Origin: an uncultured Bacteroidota bacterium
Lineage (GTDB): Bacteria > Bacteroidota > Bacteroidia > Flavobacteriales > Flavobacteriaceae
DNA: 12,104 nucleotides
Direction of reading: 5' to 3'
Assembly: GCA_903888655.1 (NCBI GenBank)
Contig: CAISUR010000339.1
Location: 1-12,104 of the forward strand
Positions 1 through 6,537 of this stretch are shown piece by piece. Under the pieces are notes generated by a model. The model was not told where the DNA came from, ran no database searches, and saw nothing but the letters and a program-made list of their open reading frames with translations. The position numbers were made by a program, and so were the translations under genes. Within the stretch, counting starts at the first letter, position 1. Each line of letters starts with the position of its first letter.

Positions 1-233
1 GCTTTAATTAGTTTTTGCCTAGCAACTTCAACTTTGTCAGTTTCGGTTTTAGCAGATTTTTGTAAAGTAACATAGTCTTTTAGCCCTTCGACTTTTCCAA
101 CAGCTTTCATTGCTTTATCAGCACTAACTGCCATATCAAGAAAATCTTTAGCATTTTTCTTTACTTCTGCATTTAGCTTTTCAAGATTGTCTAAAACTTC
201 TTTTAATCCAGGTATTTCAAATTGACTTGCCAT
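1..233 (-). CDS. Tape-measure protein, N-terminal fragment
   Basis: This is the first 77 codons of a gene that runs off the left edge. The ATG at 233 opens a protein beginning MASQFEIPGLKEV, followed by a highly charged helical stretch with Lys/Glu and regularly spaced Leu, Ile and Val (NLEKLNAEVKKNAKDFL, later VEVARQKLIK), as expected for the coiled-coil start of a phage tail tape-measure protein. Tape-measure proteins fill the tail tube, set its length and are partly ejected with the DNA. The assignment rests mainly on position: it is the first gene after the tail tube gene and two overlapping chaperone-position genes, and it starts 2 nt after the stop of the preceding gene. Its full length and later domains are not visible, so another long coiled-coil tail protein cannot be excluded. 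Confidence 0.7.
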   Translation of the reverse strand, partial: MASQFEIPGLKEVLDNLEKLNAEVKKNAKDFLDMAVSADKAMKAVGKVEGLKDYVTLQKSAKTETDKVEVARQKLIK

Positions 234-235
234 TA

Positions 236-832
236 TTAGTATTGTTTTTGTGCTTTGTGTTGTTGTTCAATCAGATTTAAAATAGAACAGAACTCTGAAA
301 CTACCGTTTTAAATCTATCGATTTGATAACCGTTTTTAATAATAATTGCAATCGTTCTTTCAAACTCTGAATTACCATTATTGTTTTTTTCTTCTGTTGG
401 AATACTATTACTTAATCTTGAAATATCATTTTTAATTAAACCTATATTTGAAGCTAAACGCTCTTTTGTCATTCGATATTCTTTCAATTCTTTACCAACG
501 TCAATTCCTTTTGATATGCAATATTGCAATGCTTCAAATACTTTTAATTTACGGTCTAATAGTATTATTTTAGAACGTTTTTTTAACATATTAAAAGCAA
601 ACGTATTATTCGAAATTGTCAAAAATTCATCAAGAATATTTAACCACGTACTTTGAATTTTTTCTTCGCTAACAATCGTATTTCGGTCACGTTTTAAATA
701 ACTAAAATCGTTGTTATTGGCAATCTCATTAAAGTGATGAATTGGTAATTCATTGCATTTGGTAAAGAGCAAGCTCGAATTATCCGTTTGTTTTTTCTTC
801 GATAGAATCTTTTGAATCAGATTTTTTAGCAT
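236..832 (-). CDS. Putative tail assembly chaperone, downstream member
   Basis: This 198-aa protein is mostly helical and charged. The first 15 residues are basic (MLKNLIQKILSKKK), and a conserved-looking stretch follows at about 20-45 (LLFTKCNELPIHHFNEIANN). I know this kind of protein from Bacteroidota prophages, between the tail tube and tape-measure genes, but know no tested function. The ATG at 832 lies inside the preceding gene and overlaps it by 53 nt in another frame. Overlapping gene pairs at this position are typically tail assembly chaperones (lambda G/GT, Mu, A118), in which a frameshift makes a fusion. Here the downstream frame is +1 (equivalently -2) relative to the upstream one and is open for about ten codons before the ATG. 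Translation could therefore be independent, coupled, or by frameshift. It ends 2 nt before the tape-measure start. Function is inferred from position only. Confidence 0.6.
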   Translation of the reverse strand: MLKNLIQKILSKKKQTDNSSLLFTKCNELPIHHFNEIANNNDFSYLKRDRNTIVSEEKIQSTWLNILDEFLTISNNTFAFNMLKKRSKIILLDRKLKVFEALQYCISKGIDVGKELKEYRMTKERLASNIGLIKNDISRLSNSIPTEEKNNNGNSEFERTIAIIIKNGYQIDRFKTVVSEFCSILNLIEQQHKAQKQY

Positions 833-1109
833 TTTTGCTCTGTTTTTTTGGTTTTGAAACTACTACTTCTGCATCTACAACCTCGATTGAATTTGTTGGA
901 GTATATTCTTTTTCAGTTCCATCGGGTAAATAGTAACAGCAAATACCTAAATCATCAGTCAATAGACTTTCTTTGGTCAAAAAGACATGTTTTCCATGGT
1001 CCGGAACTTCTTTTGCGTAAACAACATGAGTTTCTCCTGTTTCTACTGTCAACAATGTAGCTTCGTGTAATTTTTCTTTAAATCCGTTTGTATTTATGCA
1101 ATTGCACAT
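780..1109 (-). CDS. Small tail-region protein, possible upstream chaperone member
   Basis: This 109-aa protein begins with a Cys-containing segment (MCNCINTNGFKEKLHEAT). The middle looks beta-rich (TLLTVETGETHVVYAKEV, GICCYYLPDGTEKEYTPT), with two adjacent Cys near residues 57-58. The last 25 residues are a low-complexity, strongly charged Lys/Ser/Asp tail. The codons of that tail contain a run of seven A (minus strand, about 842-848) and a further A-rich run within the overlap with the next gene. It starts 2 nt after the preceding gene stops, so it belongs to the tail operon. The tail may be a flexible linker, and if ribosomes shift by +1 or -2 there, the protein would be fused to the 198-aa downstream product. 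I do not recognise a domain with certainty. Confidence 0.6.
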   Translation of the reverse strand: MCNCINTNGFKEKLHEATLLTVETGETHVVYAKEVPDHGKHVFLTKESLLTDDLGICCYYLPDGTEKEYTPTNSIEVVDAEVVVSKPKKQSKNAKKSDSKDSIEEKTNG

Positions 1110-1111
1110 GA

Positions 1112-1555
1112 TTATTTTAATTTAAGGTTAGTGTTTAAAATTTCTATGGCTTTGTCGACTGCCTTTGTCGTAAAATCGTCTTTGTTTTTTTGTTGTAATC
1201 CGAAAATATTCGGACTTATTTTTGTGAGTAATTCGCTAGTTTTAGAATCTGAACTATCAAAGTCAAATACTAAATCTTTTGATTTTTCAGTAGTCAACAA
1301 ATAGGTTTCATTTCTGAATGCTCCAGTGTCTAAAAGATTGTATTTGTCGCCTTGTTTTTTTCTTCCACCCGATAATATTTCAGTTGCTTTAGAATAATAT
1401 CCTAAAATTTTACCTTCTAAATCTTCGCCTTTATCCCACTGACTAATTTGTAATTTCAAAATTTCTTTATCTGAGTCTAGTCCATTAGCCAAATCGTCCA
1501 TGAATTTTTGAACGGGATATTTATCAACGCTTTCGGAAAATTCAAAAAAATTCAT
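1112..1555 (-). CDS. Phage structural or tail-associated protein with DTGAF motif
   Basis: This 147-aa protein runs from the ATG at 1555. An upstream in-frame TTG at 1588 exists but lies inside the terminator hairpin, so I reject it. Visible features are a Gly/Ser-rich basic segment near 62-68 (SGGRKK), the sequence KYNLLDTGAF around 71-80, and ISPNIFGL near 113-120. I have seen the combination of a GGRKK-like segment, a DTGAF or DTGDF motif and IFGL in small Bacteroidota prophage proteins of the tail region, where the role is not established. It lies between the tail tube gene, from which a terminator separates it, and the chaperone-position genes. A minor tail or tail-completion role is the most natural guess, but nothing in the sequence proves it. 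Confidence 0.6.
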   Translation of the reverse strand: MNFFEFSESVDKYPVQKFMDDLANGLDSDKEILKLQISQWDKGEDLEGKILGYYSKATEILSGGRKKQGDKYNLLDTGAFRNETYLLTTEKSKDLVFDFDSSDSKTSELLTKISPNIFGLQQKNKDDFTTKAVDKAIEILNTNLKLK

Positions 1556-1570
1556 TTGCTTAATTTTAAA

Positions 1571-1605
1571 TAAAAAATCCCCTCCCAATTAGAGAGAGGA
1601 TTTTT
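1571..1605 (-). terminator. Intrinsic terminator after the tail tube gene
   Basis: In minus-strand RNA, arms at 1592-1605 and 1573-1586 form a 14-bp stem around a 5-nt loop (1587-1591), followed by a U run. Two of the 14 pairs (1581/1597 and 1585/1593) are G-U in minus-strand RNA but would be A-C mismatches in plus-strand RNA, which points to function on the minus strand. The stem starts 20 nt after the tail tube stop and ends 15 nt before the next start, so it probably gives partial termination, with more tube message than tape-measure message. Confidence 0.75.
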
Positions 1606-1625
1606 CAATATTGAATTGTCGCTTA

Positions 1626-2528
1626 TTAGTCAGTCAAGGTAACTGCCAAAACATTAGATTGATAGAATTGTACATTGTCAATATCAACTACTGGAGTTGA
1701 ATTTGCCATGTCATACAATTTAATCAATACCGGAATTGCAGTAAGACCTGTTGGAGTATATGTTCCTTCTCCGTTATCTGTCCAAGTGACTTCTTGATTA
1801 ATTCCTGCAGTATTGTATACTTGTATTTGATCATTCAATCCTACAATAGGACTAGAACCGTCACAACCAGCAACAATGTTAAGTTTGAAACTTGCGATAT
1901 CAAGAGTAGTTGACGCAACTTTCGAAAGAGTTACATCTTGAACACCATTAATATCGTAGAACGCTTCGTCAAGAATGAATGAACGTCTTTCATTATACCC
2001 TTTTGTTCCGTTTTGAGTTAATTGAGCTGTCAATGTTATCATAGCGATTTTAGAACCACCATCGTTAACACTTTCGTTATCAACGTCTAAAAGATTAACT
2101 TCAAATCCGTTCAATTGACCGCCTTTGTTGTCAAACATTAATTTTCCTTCGCTATCTAATAGCAATAATTGCCATTTTTTACGAGTAAGTTTGTGTAATG
2201 CTTTTACTAAACATGGAGAAGCTTCGAATTCCATTGCAAATTCCAACAACCCTTGAGAAATAAATAATTTCTTTTTGTTTGGTAAAGTTTGATAATTGTT
2301 TTTTGCTCCAGCCTCAGTAATTTGAAGAATGTCGTTTAAAGCAATTAATTTTCCCGATTTAATTAAAGTAGCTCTGGTTGTTTCGTTAAAAGTTCCAGAA
2401 ACTAAATCAATAGAAACAGAAGGAGCTAACAAAAAGGCTTTTGTATAGTCCTTTGGTGTAGTTTTACACCCATCGAACCAAGTCCCAACCGAGCCTTGTC
2501 CGCAATTTAATACATCTGTTTGTATCAT
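1626..2528 (-). CDS. Major tail tube protein
   Basis: This 300-aa protein is predicted to form the tail tube. Its N-terminal part (about 1-195) mixes short beta-like strands with few helices, as in tube-fold proteins. The C-terminal 100 residues (for example TWTDNGEGTYTPTGLTAIPV) look like a separate beta-sandwich, perhaps an Ig-like decoration, as in several siphophage tube proteins. Length, position after the tail terminator-like gene and before the chaperone-position genes, and the strong terminator straight after it all fit a highly expressed tube protein. The ATG at 2528 follows an AT-rich spacer of 25 nt after the preceding stop. I assign it from context and composition; a minor structural protein is the alternative. 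Confidence 0.75.
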   Translation of the reverse strand: MIQTDVLNCGQGSVGTWFDGCKTTPKDYTKAFLLAPSVSIDLVSGTFNETTRATLIKSGKLIALNDILQITEAGAKNNYQTLPNKKKLFISQGLLEFAMEFEASPCLVKALHKLTRKKWQLLLLDSEGKLMFDNKGGQLNGFEVNLLDVDNESVNDGGSKIAMITLTAQLTQNGTKGYNERRSFILDEAFYDINGVQDVTLSKVASTTLDIASFKLNIVAGCDGSSPIVGLNDQIQVYNTAGINQEVTWTDNGEGTYTPTGLTAIPVLIKLYDMANSTPVVDIDNVQFYQSNVLAVTLTD

Positions 2529-2553
2529 GATGATTATTTTTAGTAATTAAAAT

Positions 2554-3123
2554 TTAATTTTTTGGTAGGCAATCAGATAAAAAGTGAATTATACAGTCAA
2601 AAGAAACTGCATCCCACACATCTATTACCTTCCCGTCTTTTTTATTCTCCGAGTAATTCGCTCTAAAAATCTGTTTGATATTGGCAATTTTGTCAACGTA
2701 AACGTATTTTTTAAAGTGTGAATTTCTCATTAGCTTTTCAAACTTCTCTATGATTTGGTCTAACACAAATCGAGTAGTTTGAACCCGTGTTTGTACCAAC
2801 TTATCGCTATCGCTATTAATGGCAAATACCAGCCTTGCAGTTGGATAAGTATAAAAAGCTTGAGCATTATTGTTATGCGTTTCCTCAAGAGGATAAACAA
2901 GCCAAACCAATGGATATTTATCTTTAGTTTGAGTAAGAAACACATTTAACTCCTGCTGAGTTCCAAACCCAAATCTTAAAGGCGTTGGTACTTGACCAAA
3001 AAAAGGATTTCGACATTGAATACCCATTCCAAAATCATCAGTTAGATAAGGACCAACCGGATAGGTATAGTCAGAACCAATGAAATCAAAAACGTTTTTA
3101 AGTGCTTTTTCAATAGGCTGCAT
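2554..3123 (-). CDS. Putative tail terminator or tail completion protein
   Basis: This 189-aa protein has the usual size of neck or tail-completion proteins that cap the tube and join it to the head connector. Features include an N-terminal amphipathic helix (MQPIEKALKNVFDFIG), a central segment KYPLVWLVYPLEE near 69-81, which I recognise as typical of a Bacteroidota prophage family at this position, and a C-terminal beta-rich end (DVWDAVSFDCIIHFL). Its ATG overlaps the stop of the connector gene by one base (TAATG), implying translational coupling. It is followed directly by the tail tube gene, the normal order connector, terminator, tube. The function is inferred from order, size and these motifs rather than from a diagnostic catalytic site. 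Confidence 0.55.
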   Translation of the reverse strand: MQPIEKALKNVFDFIGSDYTYPVGPYLTDDFGMGIQCRNPFFGQVPTPLRFGFGTQQELNVFLTQTKDKYPLVWLVYPLEETHNNNAQAFYTYPTARLVFAINSDSDKLVQTRVQTTRFVLDQIIEKFEKLMRNSHFKKYVYVDKIANIKQIFRANYSENKKDGKVIDVWDAVSFDCIIHFLSDCLPKN

Positions 3124-3803
3124 TAGTACTTAGTTTTAATAGTTAAGTTGCAGTTTCTTTTCCATGTTGGATAATCAGCTTTGTTGTCGTGAAGAAAACG
3201 ATACAATGATGTTTCGTTTTGTCGACAAACTACAGACGCTATAAACTCATTCCAACGATCTATTCTTTTTGAGAAATTAGATACAGTTGTAGAATTCTCA
3301 CCGGTTAATACTTGCTGACCGCTTCCTGTTGAAAAAGAGCGATTGATAAATAAATAATGATAATAGATATAATCAGCAATAAAACTGCTTTTGCTTTCTG
3401 TCATTTCAGTACCCACTAAATATTGGTCGGTTTTAACGAAACCTTTCCAAACTCTAGTAGTACAAGTTGAAGAACCGCAACCACAACCACAACCACCTAA
3501 TAAATAAGATAATGTCCACGCTTCGCAATCTGTTTCGTCTGGAGCAGTGTAGGAATATCCGTTTACTAATCTTTTTATAGGTTCTGTAGCATCGTCTTTT
3601 AAAGTGAATTCGGTTGCGTTTTCAAGAAGTTCAAAACTATCAATCAGTTCTTTATACAAACATTCACCTAGAATTTCCAACAAACATTGTTTTTCGTAAA
3701 GCGCAATGAATCGAGCCAATTCAGTTTTCAAACTACCATTTTCAGCAACATTGGCAATTTTAACTGGTTCAAATTCAAAAAATATAGGCTTTACGAAATA
3801 CAT
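3123..3803 (-). CDS. Head-tail connector (adaptor) protein with a Cys-Gly cluster
   Basis: This 226-aa protein probably binds the portal ring from outside and forms the connector between head and tail. The helical pattern in its second half (WKGFVKTDQYLV, then SFIADYIYYHYLFINRSFS, then TGENSTTVSNFSKRIDRWNEF) matches what I know of Bacteroidota prophage adaptor proteins of the DUF6712 kind: an aromatic helix, a threonine/glycine-containing loop and a helix with an N-x-W pattern. An unusual insertion near residues 103-114 reads GGCGCGCGSSTC, with Cys at 105, 107, 109 and 114; other Cys are at 40, 48 and 93. It starts 18 nt after the preceding gene and overlaps the next by one base. The family assignment is moderate; the Cys-Gly cluster is a direct observation without known function. 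Confidence 0.6.
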   Translation of the reverse strand: MYFVKPIFFEFEPVKIANVAENGSLKTELARFIALYEKQCLLEILGECLYKELIDSFELLENATEFTLKDDATEPIKRLVNGYSYTAPDETDCEAWTLSYLLGGCGCGCGSSTCTTRVWKGFVKTDQYLVGTEMTESKSSFIADYIYYHYLFINRSFSTGSGQQVLTGENSTTVSNFSKRIDRWNEFIASVVCRQNETSLYRFLHDNKADYPTWKRNCNLTIKTKY

Positions 3804-3821
3804 TGTTTATCTATTTTAGGT

Positions 3822-4145
3822 TTATGAATTTTCTTCTTTATCCAAATCGGCGTCTGTTGGACCGTTCACTTCTTTTATCAATTTAACAACACCATTTTTA
3901 TTGTATAAATCAAAAGCTACTCTTGAAATAGCTGTTAATTTTGTACCTTTTTTGATGTTTTTAAAATCGGCAATAAATTCTACATCGATTTTATCTAATA
4001 GATTAATCAATACTTCTTTTGAAGCGTCTTTTGATGCCGAATCAGCATAATCAGAATAAACATCTGATAAATTAAATGTTTTTGATGGAGCTGCTGCTGC
4101 ATTTTCTACTACGTCTGTTGCTGGTGTGTTTTTTTCTCTCGCCAT
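3822..4145 (-). CDS. Small acidic protein between capsid and connector genes
   Basis: This 107-aa protein has an Ala/Pro-rich N-terminus (TPATDVVENAAAAPSK), a central helical part (SKEVLINLLDKIDVEFIADF), a short basic stretch (KNIKKGTKL) and an acidic tail (DADLDKEEN). The region between the major capsid and connector genes often encodes head-completion, decoration or capsid-associated proteins, and this product could be one. I do not recognise its family. It follows the capsid gene after an 83-nt gap that holds a stable hairpin, so its expression may differ from that of the capsid gene. The start ATG at 4145 is preceded by an A-rich stretch typical of this genome. Confidence 0.6.
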   Translation of the reverse strand: MAREKNTPATDVVENAAAAPSKTFNLSDVYSDYADSASKDASKEVLINLLDKIDVEFIADFKNIKKGTKLTAISRVAFDLYNKNGVVKLIKEVNGPTDADLDKEENS

Positions 4146-4183
4146 GACTTTTATTTTTTAGTTAAACTTCTTTTTTTAATAAT

Positions 4184-4209
4184 TTCCCGCTATCAAAAGA
4201 CAGCGGGAA
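4184..4209 (-). other. Stable hairpin after the capsid gene
   Basis: Arms 4199-4209 and 4184-4194 pair over 11 bp around a loop of four U in minus-strand RNA. One pair (4192/4201) is G-U there but would be mismatched in plus-strand RNA. No U run follows on the minus strand (A-rich sequence comes next), so this looks more like an mRNA-stabilising or processing hairpin than an efficient terminator. It starts about 20 nt after the capsid stop. Confidence 0.55.
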
Positions 4210-4228
4210 TATTTATTTTTAAACTTTA

Positions 4229-5524
4229 TTAATCTGTTAACAAAGCAATAGAGTTTGTAAACGTATCTTTGATGATACCTGTTCTAATTGCTGTAGGAAC
4301 ATTAACCGCAACATATTTCTCAAGTAAGTGAGATTTTTTGTTAGTTTTAAGATCATTACCTTCGTAAGCCTCTACATATTCAATGCTTCCGTCTAAACCT
4401 ACTTTTACAGCCATTAAATCACCAACTACATAATCGTCATCTGCAAAAGATGGGTCTGGCTCTAATACTATTTTGTGGGTACCAAAGTTGATAGAACCAT
4501 CAACGATATTGATAGAACCATAATTTTGCAATAAGTAAGCGTCATTAGTTGTTCCTCTCAAAGTTTTCATTGCGCTATATTTGAAAATAGAAACTCGAAT
4601 AACATTTGGAACGTAACCTAATTTCAATAATGATGCGATAGCTTCTATCAACACATCATACTCATTAGGACTAGCATAATGCGCTTGAGCACTTACCGGA
4701 GAGAATGGAGTTCCAACTGCATTGATTTTAGCGATTACAACTTCCGGAATAGTTTTGTTAATCATTGCTACTAATGTGTTGTAAAATGATGTAACAAACG
4801 TTGGGAAGAATTTACGCATTTGACTTGTTGTTTTAAACAACGATGGAACCGGTTTAGCTGTTTCGCTTGAAGCGGACCATGTGGCTTTAGAAACTGGTTT
4901 CTCAACACCTTCAGCAGTAACAGACATATTGATTGTTCTTGTTTCTGAAATAGTAACCAATTGCTCACCGTTTAATGGCAAGACATCACAATAATCTAAA
5001 ATATTAGATGTTGGAATTGGTTTTTTGAAAATACCAGGAATCAATTGAGCAAAATATTGAGTAATACTAGCTAATGCACCTGTAACATTTCCACTTCCAG
5101 CTGCGTTAGGGAAATTCTCAACACCCATAGCATCATCACCGGTAAAAGATTTGATTTGGATTTTCTCACCTTGCATACCTTTGTTAGTTCCTTCGTGAAT
5201 AGCTTTTAATTCAGCTTTCAATTCGGCAGCTTTTGCGCTTTGAAATCCTGAAGCTGGTTTTTTTGCTAATTCTTCACCTTGTTTTTTAACGATTTCCTCA
5301 AGGTCTTTGTTTGCTTTTTCAGCAGCCTCGATTTTACCTGTAAATAATTCTGTTACCGTCTCAATCGCTTTCTCAACGAATGATTTTGACGTTTTGTTTT
5401 CAATTCCTTCTGCCATAGCATCAAGGAATTCACCATGCAATTTTGCTTGTTCTGCGGTCTCCATTGCTTTAAAAGACTCCTCAGAAATGTTTTTTTCTTG
5501 TAAAAAAGCTTTGAACTTCTTCAT
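4229..5524 (-). CDS. HK97-fold major capsid protein
   Basis: This 431-aa protein forms the phage head shell. Residues 1 to about 110 are charged and helical (KAFLQEKNISEESF, then EAAEKANKDLEEIVKKQ) and resemble the delta or scaffold domain that guides assembly in HK97-type phages and is then cut off by the prohead protease. The rest has the mixed alpha/beta composition of the HK97 fold, with Gly/Asn-rich loops around 130-150 and a C-terminal part (VVGDLMAVKVGLDG, then YVAVNVPTAIRTG) typical of capsid P and A domains. The protease gene lies 13 nt upstream, which strongly supports this call. The exact cleavage site is not visible; the linker between about 88 and 145 is the likeliest area. A stable hairpin follows the gene, consistent with high expression. 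Confidence 0.88.
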   Translation of the reverse strand: MKKFKAFLQEKNISEESFKAMETAEQAKLHGEFLDAMAEGIENKTSKSFVEKAIETVTELFTGKIEAAEKANKDLEEIVKKQGEELAKKPASGFQSAKAAELKAELKAIHEGTNKGMQGEKIQIKSFTGDDAMGVENFPNAAGSGNVTGALASITQYFAQLIPGIFKKPIPTSNILDYCDVLPLNGEQLVTISETRTINMSVTAEGVEKPVSKATWSASSETAKPVPSLFKTTSQMRKFFPTFVTSFYNTLVAMINKTIPEVVIAKINAVGTPFSPVSAQAHYASPNEYDVLIEAIASLLKLGYVPNVIRVSIFKYSAMKTLRGTTNDAYLLQNYGSINIVDGSINFGTHKIVLEPDPSFADDDYVVGDLMAVKVGLDGSIEYVEAYEGNDLKTNKKSHLLEKYVAVNVPTAIRTGIIKDTFTNSIALLTD

Positions 5525-5537
5525 GTTTTCTTAATTT

Positions 5538-6401
5538 TTAGATTAAACTTGTGTAATAACTCTTTTGAGTGTCTGGAGACGGCTCGTTGTTTTTATTGTC
5601 GTCAAGTGAAGTATCTTCGGCTTGAGTATCTTCTTGTTTTGGTGTGTATTCTTCAATTTCATAAACCGGAGTAGCGAAGTTAGAGCCTCGAACTACCGCA
5701 GAACCCTCAATTACTTTTGCTTCGGTAACAGCATAAAACCAGCCTCTAGCGATTGCATCTTCTTTGTTGGCTACTTGGTCAATCCATTTATCCCAATTCT
5801 CTTTATATTGAGTTGCGCTTGGGTCTTCGGAGTTTAAGCACCAGTATTCTTTTACATACTGCATTCTAACAGAATGATTGTAAACCTTTCCATTTTTATA
5901 GCGTTTGTACATGTATTCTAAACCAATATCCTCAAGTGATTCTTGCGATATTTCACACTCAAAAATCAATGCTTCAGTTTCGCCCTCATAATTGAATCCT
6001 AAATCTTTCCATGCTATTTTTTGAGTGTAGGCTTTCACTACGTCTGACATAATGCCTTTGTAGGATAGATTATGTTCGTAACACAAAAAGAATTGTTTGC
6101 TTTCTGAAAGTGATTTTTTCCAAATACCAGGAAAATGTACATCACAATGTGAATCAAAAAGATTAGTTGTGTTGATGACACATTTAACCCTTAATACTCC
6201 ATTGTCAGTATTTGGATTTTCTTCTAAATCCTCCGCTTTTAATCTCTCACCTCTTTCGTTGATAGCATAAGAAACAAACATAATTGAGTCAGCCTCTTTA
6301 GGAGTTGAGCGTCTTTGAGCTTTTAATACATCTTGATTATTGATAAGCCACTTGAATTGCTCCTCTTTGGTTGCGAATTGTTTTATTTTAAGCTTCCCCA
6401 T
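5538..6401 (-). CDS. HK97-type prohead protease
   Basis: This 287-aa protein resembles the phage prohead proteases of family U35, serine-type enzymes that trim the capsid scaffold domain during maturation. Candidate catalytic residues are His110 (in CYEHN) and Ser177 (in YNHSVRM), with Glu232 in the segment VIEGSAVVRGSNFATP, which matches the conserved downstream region of these proteases (E-x-S-x-V, then an Asn- and Pro-containing turn). The segment NTTNLFDSHCDVHFPGIW near 77-94 is the usual early motif with Asp and a following helix. The last 35 residues are an acidic, Gln/Asp-rich tail, probably disordered and possibly a scaffold contact. It lies between portal and capsid genes, the standard order. 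The start overlaps the small 49-aa gene by 14 nt. Confidence 0.8.
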   Translation of the reverse strand: MGKLKIKQFATKEEQFKWLINNQDVLKAQRRSTPKEADSIMFVSYAINERGERLKAEDLEENPNTDNGVLRVKCVINTTNLFDSHCDVHFPGIWKKSLSESKQFFLCYEHNLSYKGIMSDVVKAYTQKIAWKDLGFNYEGETEALIFECEISQESLEDIGLEYMYKRYKNGKVYNHSVRMQYVKEYWCLNSEDPSATQYKENWDKWIDQVANKEDAIARGWFYAVTEAKVIEGSAVVRGSNFATPVYEIEEYTPKQEDTQAEDTSLDDNKNNEPSPDTQKSYYTSLI

Positions 6402-6537
6402 TTTTAGTAACTTCTTTATGGTTTTTCATTCTTTTTTTTACATCTGCTGCCAACTCTTTATTACCAGTTTGTTTGGCTATTTCTTTTATCTTTTCAAGGT
6501 CTGGAACACCTTGACTTTCTTTACATAATAATGCCAT
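6388..6537 (-). CDS. 49-aa lysine-rich protein overlapping portal and protease
   Basis: An ATG at 6537 opens a 49-codon frame, beginning MALLCKESQGVPDLEKIKE, that fills the gap between the portal stop (6521) and the protease start (6401). It overlaps the portal end by 17 nt and the protease start by 14 nt in other frames. The product is strongly basic, rich in Lys and helical (AADVKKRMKNHKEVTKNG). Without it there would be a 119-nt hole in an otherwise tightly packed operon, and overlapping starts and stops fit translational coupling. No family is recognised; a small head-assembly helper or a product of coupled translation are both possible. The reading frame is plain, but proof that it is expressed is lacking. 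Confidence 0.55.
   Translation of the reverse strand: MALLCKESQGVPDLEKIKEIAKQTGNKELAADVKKRMKNHKEVTKNGEA

Noticed and set aside
598..605. Another TAnnTTTG match (minus strand)
   Set aside because: It lies within the 198-aa gene, and such 8-mers with six fixed bases occur by chance in AT-rich DNA. No terminator or gene start nearby supports it.
842..848. A7 run as a classic -1 slippery heptamer
   Set aside because: The heptamer phase is right (A-AAA-AAA), but the -1 frame meets a stop after about five codons and does not lead into the 198-aa gene. Only a +1/-2 event would.
1556..1588. TTG start at 1588 for the 147-aa gene
   Set aside because: It lies within the terminator hairpin. The ATG at 1555 comes after the hairpin and is the usual start codon in this genome.
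4771..4968. Minus-strand frame of 65 codons within the capsid gene
   Set aside because: Wholly inside the capsid gene in another frame, of odd composition and without independent support.
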